Source: an uncultured Jannaschia sp.
Lineage (GTDB): Bacteria > Pseudomonadota > Alphaproteobacteria > Rhodobacterales > Rhodobacteraceae
DNA length: 64,000 nucleotides
Direction: 5' to 3'
NCBI RefSeq assembly: GCF_947494055.1
Contig: NZ_CANLTR010000007.1
Coordinates: forward strand, 1-64,000
The position numbers and the translations under genes were made by a program. Positions 53,461 through 63,910 of the stretch are shown here, one piece after another; the first letter of the stretch is position 1; the number at the start of each line of letters is the position of its first letter. The notes below the pieces were generated by a model, which had not been told where the DNA came from, ran no database searches, and was given only the letters and a program-made list of their open reading frames with translations.

Positions 53461-53492
53461 TCGACCCATGTCCGGTCGGACGGATCGCGACG

Positions 53493-53885
53493 TCAGAGGT
53501 TGGCCGCGGCCTTCCGGCAATCCTCGGCGCATTCCCGGCACATCGTCGCGCAACGTTTGCAATGGGCGTCGTCGTGCATCTCGCACATCTCCGCGCAGGT
53601 CTCGCAGGCCTGGATGCAGAGCTCGAGCGTTGCCTTCAGAAGCGCCTCGTTGCTGCCCGTGCGCCGCGTCGCCACGCGGTAGGTCGCCTCGCAGATATCC
53701 GAGCAGTCGTTGCACTTGCGGATGCAGTCGACCCGCTCGGCCACGTTCGGCTCCGCGGCGCAGGCATCGGCGCAGGAATTGCAGATCGCGGCGCAATACA
53801 TCGCGTGGCGCACGGCCTGCCCCAGGAACTCGTTGTCATGGCCCGCGACGTCTGGGTGCTCGGCGATCATTTCCTTGATGGACAT
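53493..53885 (-). CDS. Cytosolic copper-storage-type four-helix cysteine protein (Csp-like)
   Basis: A 130-residue protein with 17 cysteines in CxxxC-type spacing along predicted helices (MYCAAICNSCADACA, DCIRKCNDCSDICEA, LCIQACETCAEMCE, HCKRCATMCRECAEDC). This is the pattern of Csp copper-storage proteins, which line a helix-bundle core with Cys thiolates to hold many Cu(I) ions. No signal peptide, so Csp3/cytosolic type. It is divergent from cpdB and has no copper exporter neighbour. Confidence 0.85.
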   Translation of the reverse strand: MSIKEMIAEHPDVAGHDNEFLGQAVRHAMYCAAICNSCADACAAEPNVAERVDCIRKCNDCSDICEATYRVATRRTGSNEALLKATLELCIQACETCAEMCEMHDDAHCKRCATMCRECAEDCRKAAANL

Positions 53886-54021
53886 CAGGTATCTCCCTTG
53901 GCTGAACTCGGCGACCCAACGGGCGAAGCCGCCGACCGTTCCGCGCCGTCCGTCGCGTCGTGCATCCGCCGGTAAACCGGCTATCCTGCCCGCGACTCAC
54001 CCTGACCTCGCGGAGCCACCG

Positions 54022-55980
54022 ATGATCCTCTCCCGCCGACGCTTCCTCGCATCCAGTGCCGCGACCGGCCTCGTCGCCGTCCATCCCTTCGCCGCCCGGG
54101 CGCAGGCGGGTCAGGCGCATCTGCGCATCGCCGAGACGACGGACCTGCATGTCCATGTCTGGCCCTACGACTATTACGCCGACCGCGAGATCGATACCGT
54201 GGGCCTCGCGCGGACTGCCGCGCTGATCGAGGATCTGCGCGCGGAGGCCGGCAACGCGATCGTCCTCGACAACGGCGACTTCCTGCAGGGCAACCCGCTC
54301 GGCGACTTCATGGCCTACGAGCGTGGGCTGAAGGCAGGCGACATCCACCCCGTCATCGCCGCGATGAATACCGTGGGCTACGATGCCGGCACGATCGGCA
54401 ACCACGAGTTCAACTACGGGCTCGAGTTCCTCGAGACCGCGCTGGCCGGAGCGGCCTTCCCGGTCGTCCTGTCGAACGTCGTCCGCCGCGAGGGCGCGTC
54501 GATCACCGAGGACGAGACGCTGGTGCCGCCCTACGTCATCCTCGACCGGGAGCTGACCGACGGCGCCGGCGAGACGCATCCCATCCGCATCGGGGTGATC
54601 GGCTTCACCCCGCCGCAGGTCCTCCGCTGGGACCGTGCGCATCTGGAGGGCAACGTCACCGTCCGCGACATCGTCGCGGCGGCCGAGGCCTACGTGCCGC
54701 AAATGCGGGAGGACGGCGCGGACATCGTGGTGGCCCTCTCGCATTCCGGGATCGGCCCGGTCGAATATACCGAGATGATGGAGAACGCCTCCATCCCCCT
54801 CGCCGCCGTCGAGGGGATCGACGTCGTTTTGACCGGTCACCACCATCAGGAGTTCCCGGGCGAGACCTATGCCGGACTCGAGGGGGTGGATGCCGAGGCC
54901 GGCCTGATCCATGGCAAGCCCGCCGTCATGCCCGGCTTCTGGGGCAGTCACATGGGTCTCGTCGACCTGCTCCTCGAGCGGGACGGAAACGGCTGGCGCA
55001 TCGCGGCGAGCACGCAGGAGATCCGCCCCATCGCGACCCGCGACGAGGACGGCGACTGGGAGCCGCAGGTCGAGAGCGTGGAGTCGGTGCTGGCGGTGAC
55101 CGAGGACGACCACCAGGCGACGCTGGACTACGTGCGCCGTCCGGTCGGCAAGACGGACGCGCCGCTCCATTCGTACTTCGCGCTCGTCGCCGACGATCCG
55201 TCCGTTCAGATCGTCTCGATCGCACAGAAATGGTATGTCGAGCAGCTTCTGGCCGGCTCGGAGCACGAGGACCTGCCCGTCCTGTCGGCGGCCGCGCCCT
55301 TCAAGGCCGGCGGCCGCGGGGGTCCGGACTATTATACCGACGTCCCGGCGGGCGACGTGGCGATCCGCAACGTGGCCGACCTCTACCTCTATCCGAACAC
55401 GGTGCGCGCCGTGCGCATCACCGGGGCGCAGGTGAAGGACTGGCTCGAACGCTCCGCCGGCATGTTCAACCAAATCGAGCCGGGCAGCGCGGACGCGATC
55501 CTGCTGAACCCGGATTTCCCGAGCTACAATTTCGACGTGATCGACGGCGTGTCCTACCGGATCGACCTGAGCCAGCCCTCGAAATACGACGCGGAAGGCG
55601 TATTCGTGAACCCGGAGGCGAACCGCATCGTGGACCTGAGCTACGAGGGCGCGCCGATCGACCCCGCGCAGGCGTTCATCGTCGCCACCAACAATTACCG
55701 CGCGGGCGGCGGCGGCAACTTCCCCGGGGCCGACGGGTCGACCATCGTCGTCGAGGCGCCGGACACGAACCGCGACGTCATCGTTCGTTACATCGTCGAG
55801 CAGGGCACGATCAGCCCGTCGGCGGACGCGAACTGGGGCTTCCTGCCGCTCGACGGGACCAGCGTCGTGTTCGAGACCGGCCCGGCGGCGACCGCCTATG
55901 CCGGGGACGTGCCGGGCCTCGACCTGGAGGAGATGGGCATCGACGAGGACGGGTTCCTGCGGTACCGTCTGACGCTCTAG
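54022..55980 (+). CDS. cpdB: 2',3'-cyclic-nucleotide 2'-phosphodiesterase / 3'-nucleotidase
   Basis: A 652-residue periplasmic enzyme of nucleotide salvage. A Tat-type signal (SRRRFLASSAATGLVAVHPF) precedes a metallophosphoesterase domain (ETTDLHVHVWPYDYYADRE, VLDNGDFLQGNPLGDFMAY, GTIGNHEFNYGLEF, LTGHHHQEFPG) and a 5'-nucleotidase C-terminal domain (KAGGRGGPDYYTDVPAGDVA, NNYRAGGGGNFPGADG). It may use Mn or other divalent metals. Neighbour cluster gives no operon. Confidence 0.93.
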   Translation: MILSRRRFLASSAATGLVAVHPFAARAQAGQAHLRIAETTDLHVHVWPYDYYADREIDTVGLARTAALIEDLRAEAGNAIVLDNGDFLQGNPLGDFMAYERGLKAGDIHPVIAAMNTVGYDAGTIGNHEFNYGLEFLETALAGAAFPVVLSNVVRREGASITEDETLVPPYVILDRELTDGAGETHPIRIGVIGFTPPQVLRWDRAHLEGNVTVRDIVAAAEAYVPQMREDGADIVVALSHSGIGPVEYTEMMENASIPLAAVEGIDVVLTGHHHQEFPGETYAGLEGVDAEAGLIHGKPAVMPGFWGSHMGLVDLLLERDGNGWRIAASTQEIRPIATRDEDGDWEPQVESVESVLAVTEDDHQATLDYVRRPVGKTDAPLHSYFALVADDPSVQIVSIAQKWYVEQLLAGSEHEDLPVLSAAAPFKAGGRGGPDYYTDVPAGDVAIRNVADLYLYPNTVRAVRITGAQVKDWLERSAGMFNQIEPGSADAILLNPDFPSYNFDVIDGVSYRIDLSQPSKYDAEGVFVNPEANRIVDLSYEGAPIDPAQAFIVATNNYRAGGGGNFPGADGSTIVVEAPDTNRDVIVRYIVEQGTISPSADANWGFLPLDGTSVVFETGPAATAYAGDVPGLDLEEMGIDEDGFLRYRLTL

Positions 55981-56079
55981 CGAACGCCGCCTGACGCGGT
56001 TGTGAGACGGACCGGCCTGATAAATCCGCGGGATGCGCTATCGTTTCCGGCAACCGACACCAGACCGGAGACGATCCGC

Positions 56080-57270
56080 ATGCGCTTCGCCATCCTTCTC
56101 GCCGCCCTGCCCGCCTGCGCCATGGCGCAGGACTTCAACTACGGAGGCCGGAACACCGATTTCGAGCCGGCCTTCCCCGAGCAGTTCCGCGCCCCGATCA
56201 CGCCGAGCGGGGTCGAGCTCGATCTCGAGGTGATCGCCAGCGACCTCGTCCATCCCTGGGGCATCGCCACCCTGCCCGACGCGGATGGCTGGCTCGTGAC
56301 GGAACGGCCGGGACGGTTGCGTCACGTCCTGCCCGACGGCTCCGTGTCGGAGCCGATCGGCGGGGTGCCCGAGGTCCATGCCGTCGATCAGGGCGGGCTG
56401 CTCGACGTGGCGCTCGGTCCCGATTTCGAGACCGACCGGATGGTCTACCTGACCTATTCCAAACCGATGGGCGACGGCCTCTCGGCAACCGCCGCCGCGC
56501 GGGGAACGTTGAGCGACGACCTGTCCGCGCTCGAAGGTGTCGAGGATATCTTCGTGCAGGACCCGCCCGACGACACCGCCAAGCACTACGGCAGCCGCAT
56601 CGTCTTTCCCGGTGACGGTACCGCCTTCGTGACGACCGGAGAGCATTCCTCGATGGAAACACGGGTTTACGCGCAGGATCTCGACAAGACCTACGGCAAG
56701 GTGATCCGCATCGACCTCGACGGCGCGACGCCCGAGGACAATCCGTATGTCGGGCAGGACGACGCGACCGACACGATATGGTCCTATGGCCATCGCAACA
56801 TCCAGGGCGCCGCACTCGACGCGGACGGCACGCTGTGGACCATCGAGCACGGTCCGAAGGGGGGCGACGAGTTGAACCGGCCGGCAGCGGGACTCAACTA
56901 CGGCTGGCCGGTCATCTCCTATGGCAAGCAGTATTCCGGACAGCCGATTGGGTCCGGTGACGCGGTGCAGGAAGGCATGGAGCAGCCGGTCTACTTCTGG
57001 GATCCGGTGATTGCGCCCGGCGGCATGACCTTTCATTCCGGCGATACTTTCGCGGAGTGGAACGGCGACGCCCTGATCGGATCGCTCTATCCCGGCGGTG
57101 TCGTCCGACTGGCGTTGAACGACGAAGGCCATGTCGTCGAGGAGGAACGCCTGCTCCGCGACCAGGGCCGCATCCGCGACGTGGAGATCCAGGACGACGG
57201 ATCGTTCCTCGTGATTACCGATTTCGAAAGCGGCAGCCTGATCCACGTCCGACCGTCTCCCGAAAGCTGA
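56080..57270 (+). CDS. PQQ-dependent aldose-sugar dehydrogenase, YliI type
   Basis: A 396-residue periplasmic beta-propeller. Signal peptide MRFAILLAALPACAMAQ, then LVHPWGIATLPDADGWLVTE, RPGRLRHVLPDGSVSEPIG, DQGGLLDVALGPDFETDRM, GSRIVFPGDGTAFVTTGEH, WSYGHRNIQGAALDADGTLW and EHGPKGGDELNRPAAGLNYG, the soluble glucose/aldose dehydrogenase blocks with the PQQ-binding His and Arg/Lys region. Uses PQQ to oxidise sugars. ATG at 56080; the frame starts further up but the signal peptide fixes the start. Confidence 0.9.
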   Translation: MRFAILLAALPACAMAQDFNYGGRNTDFEPAFPEQFRAPITPSGVELDLEVIASDLVHPWGIATLPDADGWLVTERPGRLRHVLPDGSVSEPIGGVPEVHAVDQGGLLDVALGPDFETDRMVYLTYSKPMGDGLSATAAARGTLSDDLSALEGVEDIFVQDPPDDTAKHYGSRIVFPGDGTAFVTTGEHSSMETRVYAQDLDKTYGKVIRIDLDGATPEDNPYVGQDDATDTIWSYGHRNIQGAALDADGTLWTIEHGPKGGDELNRPAAGLNYGWPVISYGKQYSGQPIGSGDAVQEGMEQPVYFWDPVIAPGGMTFHSGDTFAEWNGDALIGSLYPGGVVRLALNDEGHVVEEERLLRDQGRIRDVEIQDDGSFLVITDFESGSLIHVRPSPES

Positions 57271-57287
57271 TCGCGCTTAAGCGTCGA

Positions 57288-57315
57288 CGAAAAAGGGCGC
57301 CCCGCGGGCGCCCTT
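57288..57315 (-). terminator. Bidirectional terminator between PQQ dehydrogenase and tig
   Basis: AAGGGCGCC-CCGC-GGGCGCCCTT forms a GC stem with AAAAA on its left and TT on its right. On the minus strand it reads AAGGGCGCCCGCGGGGCGCCCTTTTTCG, a good tig terminator; on the plus strand it has a weak T-run. Confidence 0.8.
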
Positions 57316-57344
57316 CTCCAATTCCGGCGAACCGGTGGAGTCGC

Positions 57345-58670
57345 TCAGATCTCTTCGAGCTTCTCGACCTCGGCCTGCAACTCCTCCTTCGTGACCGTCT
57401 TCTCGGTCACGTTCGCCCGCTCCAGGATCAGGTCGATCACCTTGTCCTCGAAGATCGGAGCGCGGAGCTGTTGCTGCGCCTGCTGGTTCTTCTGGATGAA
57501 CTCGAAGAACTCGCGCTCCTGACCCGGGTACTGCCGCGCCTGCGTCATGATCGCCTGCGTCATCTCGGCGTCGGAAACCTGGACCTCCTCCTTCTGGCCG
57601 AGCTCCGCGAGGAGCAGGCCCAGACGCACGCGACGCTCGGCAAGCTTGCGGTGATCGTCGGTCGGCTCGATCTTCGGGTGGTCGTGGCCCTGCACGTCCG
57701 GGTTCTCCTCGTGCCAGAGCTGGTGCGCGATCTGCTGCGCCTCGGCATCGACGAGCGAGGACGGGAGGTCGAAGGTCACGAGGTCGTCGAGCTGATCGAG
57801 GAGCTGCCGCTTGACCACCTGGCGCGCGGCGCTGTCGTACTCGCCCTTCAGGCGGTCGGAGATCTGCGTCTTCAGCGCATCGAGGCTGTCGGAGCCGAAC
57901 TGCTTGGCGAGGTCGTCGTTGATCTCGGCCTCGGCCGGCTTCTTCACGTCCTTGATGGTGCAGTCGAAGGTCGCGGCCTTGCCGGCCAGATGCGGCGCTT
58001 GGTACTCGGCCGGGAAGCTGACCTCGACCTGCTTCTCCTCACCCTTCGAGACGCCGACGAGTTGCTCCTCGAAGCCGGGAATGAAGCTGCCCGAGCCGAG
58101 GACGAGCGGGTAGTCGTCGGCAGCGCCCCCGTCGAACGGCTCTCCGTCGACCTTGCCCAGGAAATCGAACACGACCTGGTCGCCGTTCTCGGCCGCGCCC
58201 TCCTTTGCCTCGAAGGTCTGCGCGTTCTGCGCGAGACTCTTCAGCGCCTCGTCGATATCGGATTCGGCCGGCTCGACCGAGAGCTTCTCGATCTCGACGC
58301 CGGCGAAATCCACGTCGGGCACCTGCGGCAGCGCCTCGTAGCTCAGCGTGACCTCGACGTCGTCGCCTTCCTTCCAGTCCTGGTTGGCCATCTCGACCTT
58401 GGGCTGCATCGCGGGACGGTCGCCCGACGCCTGGAAGTGCTCGCCCATCGCGCCGTCGATGGCCTCCTGCATGGCCTCGCCCATCAGGCGCTGGCCGAAC
58501 TGCTTCTTGAGAAGCGCCATCGGGACCTTGCCCTTGCGGAAGCCCTTCATCTCGACCGAGGGCTGCGCCTCGGTCAGCTTCTCGTTGACCTTCGTGTCGA
58601 GATCGGCGGCGGGCACCGTGATGGTATAGCCGCGCTTGAGGCCTTCGTTCAGGGTCTCGGTGACCAGCAT
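57345..58670 (-). CDS. tig: Trigger factor
   Basis: A 441-residue ribosome-associated chaperone and peptidyl-prolyl isomerase. The ribosome-binding signature is [19 protein letters not shown]; the FKBP domain reads [20 protein letters not shown] and [20 protein letters not shown]; a long C-terminal helical region follows. Start at ATG 58668-58670 ([17 protein letters not shown]). A hairpin lies 60 bp upstream. Its minus-strand neighbour upstream is the LdtR-like regulator. Confidence 0.96.
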   Translation of the reverse strand: MLVTETLNEGLKRGYTITVPAADLDTKVNEKLTEAQPSVEMKGFRKGKVPMALLKKQFGQRLMGEAMQEAIDGAMGEHFQASGDRPAMQPKVEMANQDWKEGDDVEVTLSYEALPQVPDVDFAGVEIEKLSVEPAESDIDEALKSLAQNAQTFEAKEGAAENGDQVVFDFLGKVDGEPFDGGAADDYPLVLGSGSFIPGFEEQLVGVSKGEEKQVEVSFPAEYQAPHLAGKAATFDCTIKDVKKPAEAEINDDLAKQFGSDSLDALKTQISDRLKGEYDSAARQVVKRQLLDQLDDLVTFDLPSSLVDAEAQQIAHQLWHEENPDVQGHDHPKIEPTDDHRKLAERRVRLGLLLAELGQKEEVQVSDAEMTQAIMTQARQYPGQEREFFEFIQKNQQAQQQLRAPIFEDKVIDLILERANVTEKTVTKEELQAEVEKLEEI

Positions 58671-58731
58671 GGGAGCATCCTTCCGTCCGTTCCGGGCGCG
58701 GGCCTTGCGGGCCCGGCTGCATATGCAAACG

Positions 58732-58750
58732 CCCCGCCGGAAAGGCGGGG
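58732..58750 (-). terminator. Hairpin between marR-type gene and tig
   Basis: Minus strand: CCCCGCC-TTTCC-GGCGGGG followed by CGTTTGC. A 7-bp GC stem with a short T-run, 122 bp after the regulator stop and 62 bp before tig, either a weak terminator or an attenuator in the tig leader. Confidence 0.55.
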
Positions 58751-58871
58751 TGAAATCGTGGCCGTCTGTATGAGCGGAAGGATTGGGACGCAAGCCGGTT
58801 TCACCGGCGCGGGAACGGGCATTCTGCCCGCAGATCGAGTGACGCGGGGCGGCCGGTCGCGTCCCTCGCGT

Positions 58872-59369
58872 TCAGTAGATGTAGCGGATCTGGTCGGACC
58901 AGTAGCGCTCCACCCGGCGCAGCGTCGCGACGATCTCCACGAGGCCCGCATCCGAGAGGACACCGGTATGGCGGATGCCGTCGGCATGGCGGGTGAACAG
59001 CGCCGCGATCGCGTCGCGGACCTCGCGGCCCTTGGCGGTCAGGCGGACGCGGACGGCGCGGCGGTCGATCTCGCAACGCTGATGATGCATGTAGCCCATC
59101 TCGACGAGTTTCTTGAGATTGTAGCTCACGTTGGAGCCCTGATAGTAGCCGCGCGACTTCAGCTCGCCTGCGGTCACCTCGTTCTCGCCGATGTTGAAGA
59201 GAAGAAGGCCCTGCACGGCGTTGACCTCGAGCAGACCGAGGCGTTCGAACTCGTCCTTGATGACGTCCAGCAGGAGGCGGTGCAGACGTTCCACCAATGT
59301 CAGCGCGTCGAGATAGCCGGACATGAAGTCCGGCTGGTTCCGGGGTTGAATGTTGTCCAGTCGGCTCAT
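58872..59369 (-). CDS. ldtR: MarR-family winged-helix regulator, LdtR-like
   Basis: A 165-residue winged-helix protein. SGYLDALTLVERLHRLLLDV, LGLLEVNAVQGLLLFNIGEN, ELKSRGYYQGSNVSYNLKKL (recognition helix and wing) and RCEIDRRAVRVRLTAKGREV match the alphaproteobacterial LdtR group, which controls L,D-transpeptidase and osmotic/envelope stress genes. Start ATG 59367-59369 with AGGGCAAG upstream; the Met at 59390 is an alternative. No transpeptidase gene is adjacent, so the target is elsewhere. Confidence 0.85.
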   Translation of the reverse strand: MSRLDNIQPRNQPDFMSGYLDALTLVERLHRLLLDVIKDEFERLGLLEVNAVQGLLLFNIGENEVTAGELKSRGYYQGSNVSYNLKKLVEMGYMHHQRCEIDRRAVRVRLTAKGREVRDAIAALFTRHADGIRHTGVLSDAGLVEIVATLRRVERYWSDQIRYIY

Positions 59370-59481
59370 GGCTTGCCCTAGTTCTCGCAATGTCAGTGCG
59401 CGGAATAGAGCGTCAACAAACTGATATTTCGTTAAACGAAGCGAGAACTTGCAACGGCTTCGACGAGATGTCGAACGGTGT

Positions 59482-59745
59482 TCAGCGCGCGCGGCCGGAA
59501 TTGCGGGCGGAGAGTTCCGCCATCAGCGGCGCGAAGCGGGGCGGCGGCGCGTCCTGCCCGGTCACCCAGGCGAAGAGGTCGTGGTCGTTCTCGTCGAGCG
59601 CGGCCTCGAAGGTCGCGATCTCGGTCTCGTCCATCCCGGCGAGACGGTCGTCGGCATAACCGCCGAGGATAAGGTCCATTTCCTTGATGCCGCGACGCCA
59701 GGCGCGGATGCGCAGGCGCTTTCGCCGCGTCGCCGTGTCGCTCAC
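59482..59745 (-). CDS. sdhE: Succinate dehydrogenase flavin assembly factor SdhE
   Basis: An 87-residue protein that promotes covalent FAD attachment to SdhA. The diagnostic RGxxE motif is R18-G19-I-K-E22 in AWRRGIKEMDLILGGYAD; FAWVTGQDAPPP follows. Start overlaps the stop of the XRE regulator by 4 bp (ATGA). Confidence 0.92.
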   Translation of the reverse strand: MSDTATRRKRLRIRAWRRGIKEMDLILGGYADDRLAGMDETEIATFEAALDENDHDLFAWVTGQDAPPPRFAPLMAELSARNSGRAR

Positions 59746-60128
59746 CGATCCTCCTCGAGGCGAGCGCGGAGCCGGGTCTCGAGCATCCGCAACCGGTCGG
59801 TCAGGCCCGCCGCCTCCCGCGCGAGGCGCCCGACCTCCTCCAGCATCTCACCGTCGCGGGGCGTCTCGGTGGTCGCGGGGCCCTTGCCGACGCCCGTCAT
59901 CAGCCAGACGAGCGACACGTTCAGGATGCCCGCGAGCATCGAAACGCGATTGGCGCGTGGCTCCGTCCGGTCGCCCTCCCAGCCGCGAATCGTCTTGACC
60001 TTAACGCCCAGCCGTTCGGCCAGCCCCTCGACGTCGAGGCCCGCCGCCTCGCGCGCGCCGGTCAGGCGATCGCCGAAAGTCGTCGCCGCGGGATCGTACC
60101 AATCTGCGGTCTCGGTCGTCTCGTCCAT
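59742..60128 (-). CDS. XRE-family helix-turn-helix protein
   Basis: A 128-residue regulator with an N-terminal HTH (TFGDRLTGAREAAGLDVEGL, AERLGVKVKTIRGWEGDRTE) and a coiled-coil-like C-terminus (EEVGRLAREAAGLTDRLRML). It is upstream of sdhE and overlaps it. Such pairing is seen in Rhodobacterales; its targets are unknown. Confidence 0.85.
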   Translation of the reverse strand: MDETTETADWYDPAATTFGDRLTGAREAAGLDVEGLAERLGVKVKTIRGWEGDRTEPRANRVSMLAGILNVSLVWLMTGVGKGPATTETPRDGEMLEEVGRLAREAAGLTDRLRMLETRLRARLEEDR

Positions 60129-60165
60129 CGCGAGGCTCCTTGATTGCCGGTCAAGCGCAACCTAG

Positions 60166-61811
<1,646 letters not shown>

Positions 61812-61814
61812 GAC

Positions 61815-61869
61815 GGGGGCGCTGCCCCCCGCGCTCCGCGCGTCCCCCGGGATATTTGAGAAGCAAAGA
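61815..61869. repeat. Rhodobacterales-type GC-rich intergenic element
   Basis: GGGGGC-GCT-GCCCCC (61815-61829), then GCGCTCCGCGCG and CCCGGGATATTTGAGAAGCAAAGA (61847-61869). I recognise this GGGGGC...GGGATATTT...AAAGA string as a recurrent intergenic motif of Rhodobacteraceae, usually between genes. It ends 10 bp before xthA and may act as a terminator-like hairpin or regulatory leader. Confidence 0.6.
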
Positions 61870-61879
61870 CGCCAGACCC

Positions 61880-62662
61880 ATGAAGATCGCGACCTACAAC
61901 ATCAACGGCATCAAGGCGCGCCATGCGACCGTGTCCGACTGGTTGCGCGAGGACGCGCCCGACGTCGCGATCCTGCAGGAGATCAAGTCCGCCGACGCGG
62001 TCTTCCCCCGGGAGGTGATCGAGGATGCGGGCTACGAGCTGCATGTCCATGGCCAGAAGGGCTTCAACGGCGTGGCCCTCCTGTCGAAGACGCCCGTCGA
62101 GGACGTGACGCGCGGCCTGCCCGGAGACGAGACGGACGAGCAGGCGCGCTACATCGAGGGCACGGTGATCGGCGACGCGGGGGCGGTGCGCGTCTGCGGG
62201 CTGTACCTGCCCAACGGCAATCCGGCGCCGGGCCCGAAATACGATTACAAGCTCGGCTGGATGGCGCGGCTCGAGGCGCGGGCGCGGGACCTGCTCGCCG
62301 CCGAAATTCCGTTCCTGATGACCGGAGACTTCAACGTGATCCCTGACGCGCGGGATGCGAAGCGGCCGGAGGTCTGGGAGACCGACGCGCTCGGCCTGCC
62401 CGCGACACGCGCGGCGTGGCGGCGGCTTTTGAACCTCGGCCTGACCGAGGCGTTCCGTGCCCGCACGCCCGCCCCCGGCCATTACAGTTTCTGGGACTAC
62501 CAGGCCGGCGCCTGGGACCGCGGTGACGGCATCCGCATCGACCATTTCCTGCTTTCGCCCGCCATCGCGGACCGGATGCGGGATTGCACCATCCAGACCG
62601 AGATGCGGGGGCGAGAGAAGCCGTCCGACCACGTTCCGGTCTGGCTCGACCTCGACCTCTAG
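61880..62662 (+). CDS. xthA: Exodeoxyribonuclease III (AP endonuclease)
   Basis: A 260-residue metal-dependent nuclease of base-excision repair. KIATYNINGIKARHATVSDW, VAILQEIKSADAVFP with the metal Glu, GLYLPNGNPAPGPKYDYKLG, FLMTGDFNVIPDARDAKRPE and GIRIDHFLLSP, KPSDHVPVWLDL with the catalytic Asp-His. Complete. It lies 9 bp before the aldo/keto reductase gene. Confidence 0.95.
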   Translation: MKIATYNINGIKARHATVSDWLREDAPDVAILQEIKSADAVFPREVIEDAGYELHVHGQKGFNGVALLSKTPVEDVTRGLPGDETDEQARYIEGTVIGDAGAVRVCGLYLPNGNPAPGPKYDYKLGWMARLEARARDLLAAEIPFLMTGDFNVIPDARDAKRPEVWETDALGLPATRAAWRRLLNLGLTEAFRARTPAPGHYSFWDYQAGAWDRGDGIRIDHFLLSPAIADRMRDCTIQTEMRGREKPSDHVPVWLDLDL

Positions 62663-62670
62663 GAGACTTC

Positions 62671-63714
62671 ATGCGCACCGTACCGCTCGGCCGACACGAC
62701 ACCATTTCCGAGATCATGCTCGGCACCATGACCTGGGGCCGGCAAACCGGGGAGACGGACGCCCACCAACAGCTCGACATGGCGATCGAGGCCGGCGTGA
62801 CATGGCTCGACACGGCGGAGATGTATCCGGTGAACCCCGTCCGCGCGGAGACGGTCGGGGACACCGAGACGATCGTCGGCAACTGGGTCGCGAAGGGGAA
62901 CGCAGACCGAATCCGCATCGCCACGAAGCATGCGGGCGAAGGCGGGCTCGCGCATGACGGCGCGCCGATCACGTCGGCGAGTATCCCGCGCGTGATCGAG
63001 GCGTCGCTGAAGCGGCTCCGGGTCGAGATGATCGACCTCTACCAGTTCCACTGGCCAAACCGGGGCAGCTTCCAGTTCCGGAAGTACTGGAACTATCGCC
63101 CCGAGGGCCGACGGGACGCGATCCTGCAGGACATGGCCGATTGCGTGGGCGCGCTGGAGCGGGAGATCGCGCGCGGGACGATCCGCGCTTTCGGGACGTC
63201 GAATGAGTCGACCTGGGGCATGGACCAGTGGCTCCGCCTCGCCGCGCACGACGTCGCGGGCGACGGGCCCGCCCGCCCGGTCTCGATCCAGAACGAGTAC
63301 TCGCTGCTGTTCCGTCTTGCCGATACCGATCTCACCGAGATGATGGTCTACGAGGACGTCACGATGCTCGCCTTCTCGCCGCTCGCGGCCGGAATCGCGA
63401 CGGGAAAGTACCAGAACGGCGTGCTGCCCGAGGGGTCGCGCCGGTCGATCAACGAGGGGATGGGCGGGCGGTGGTCCGAACGGGTCGAGCCCATCACCGG
63501 CATCTACCTGGAACTCGCGCGGGCGCACGGGATCGACCCGGTCCACATGGCGCTGGCCTGGCTCCAGACCCGGCCTTTTGCCTGTTCGGCCATTCTCGGG
63601 GCAACGAACGCCGAGCAACTCGCCCACGGGCTGAAGGCGCAGGACATGGTCCTCTCCGAAGAGCTCGTCTCCGCCATCGACGCGATCAACCGGAGCAATC
63701 CCCTGCCCTACTAG
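62671..63714 (+). CDS. Aldo/keto reductase (Tas-like)
   Basis: A 347-residue NADPH-dependent reductase. The catalytic tetrad is visible: Asp and Tyr in WLDTAEMYPV, Lys in RIRIATKHAGEGG and His in DLYQFHWPNRG; NADP-binding ILGATNAEQLAHGLKAQDMV ends the barrel. Similar to Tas/YajO family. Directly downstream of xthA, so co-transcribed. Substrate unknown. Confidence 0.9.
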   Translation: MRTVPLGRHDTISEIMLGTMTWGRQTGETDAHQQLDMAIEAGVTWLDTAEMYPVNPVRAETVGDTETIVGNWVAKGNADRIRIATKHAGEGGLAHDGAPITSASIPRVIEASLKRLRVEMIDLYQFHWPNRGSFQFRKYWNYRPEGRRDAILQDMADCVGALEREIARGTIRAFGTSNESTWGMDQWLRLAAHDVAGDGPARPVSIQNEYSLLFRLADTDLTEMMVYEDVTMLAFSPLAAGIATGKYQNGVLPEGSRRSINEGMGGRWSERVEPITGIYLELARAHGIDPVHMALAWLQTRPFACSAILGATNAEQLAHGLKAQDMVLSEELVSAIDAINRSNPLPY

Positions 63715-63910
63715 GGCGAGTGCCGGGGGATTGCAGGCCAACTGACTGGAAGTCGACGACGCCGCGCTGCCGATTCCCGGTCGCACGCTGCTGCATGGTC
63801 AGCGATCGGGCCGGACGAAACGGTCATGGGTTCCACGCAGTCCCCGGGGCCCCCTTGCCGGTGCGCGGGACCTCTGTTCTATCATGCCCGAAAGGAGAGG
63901 CGCGGGGTTC

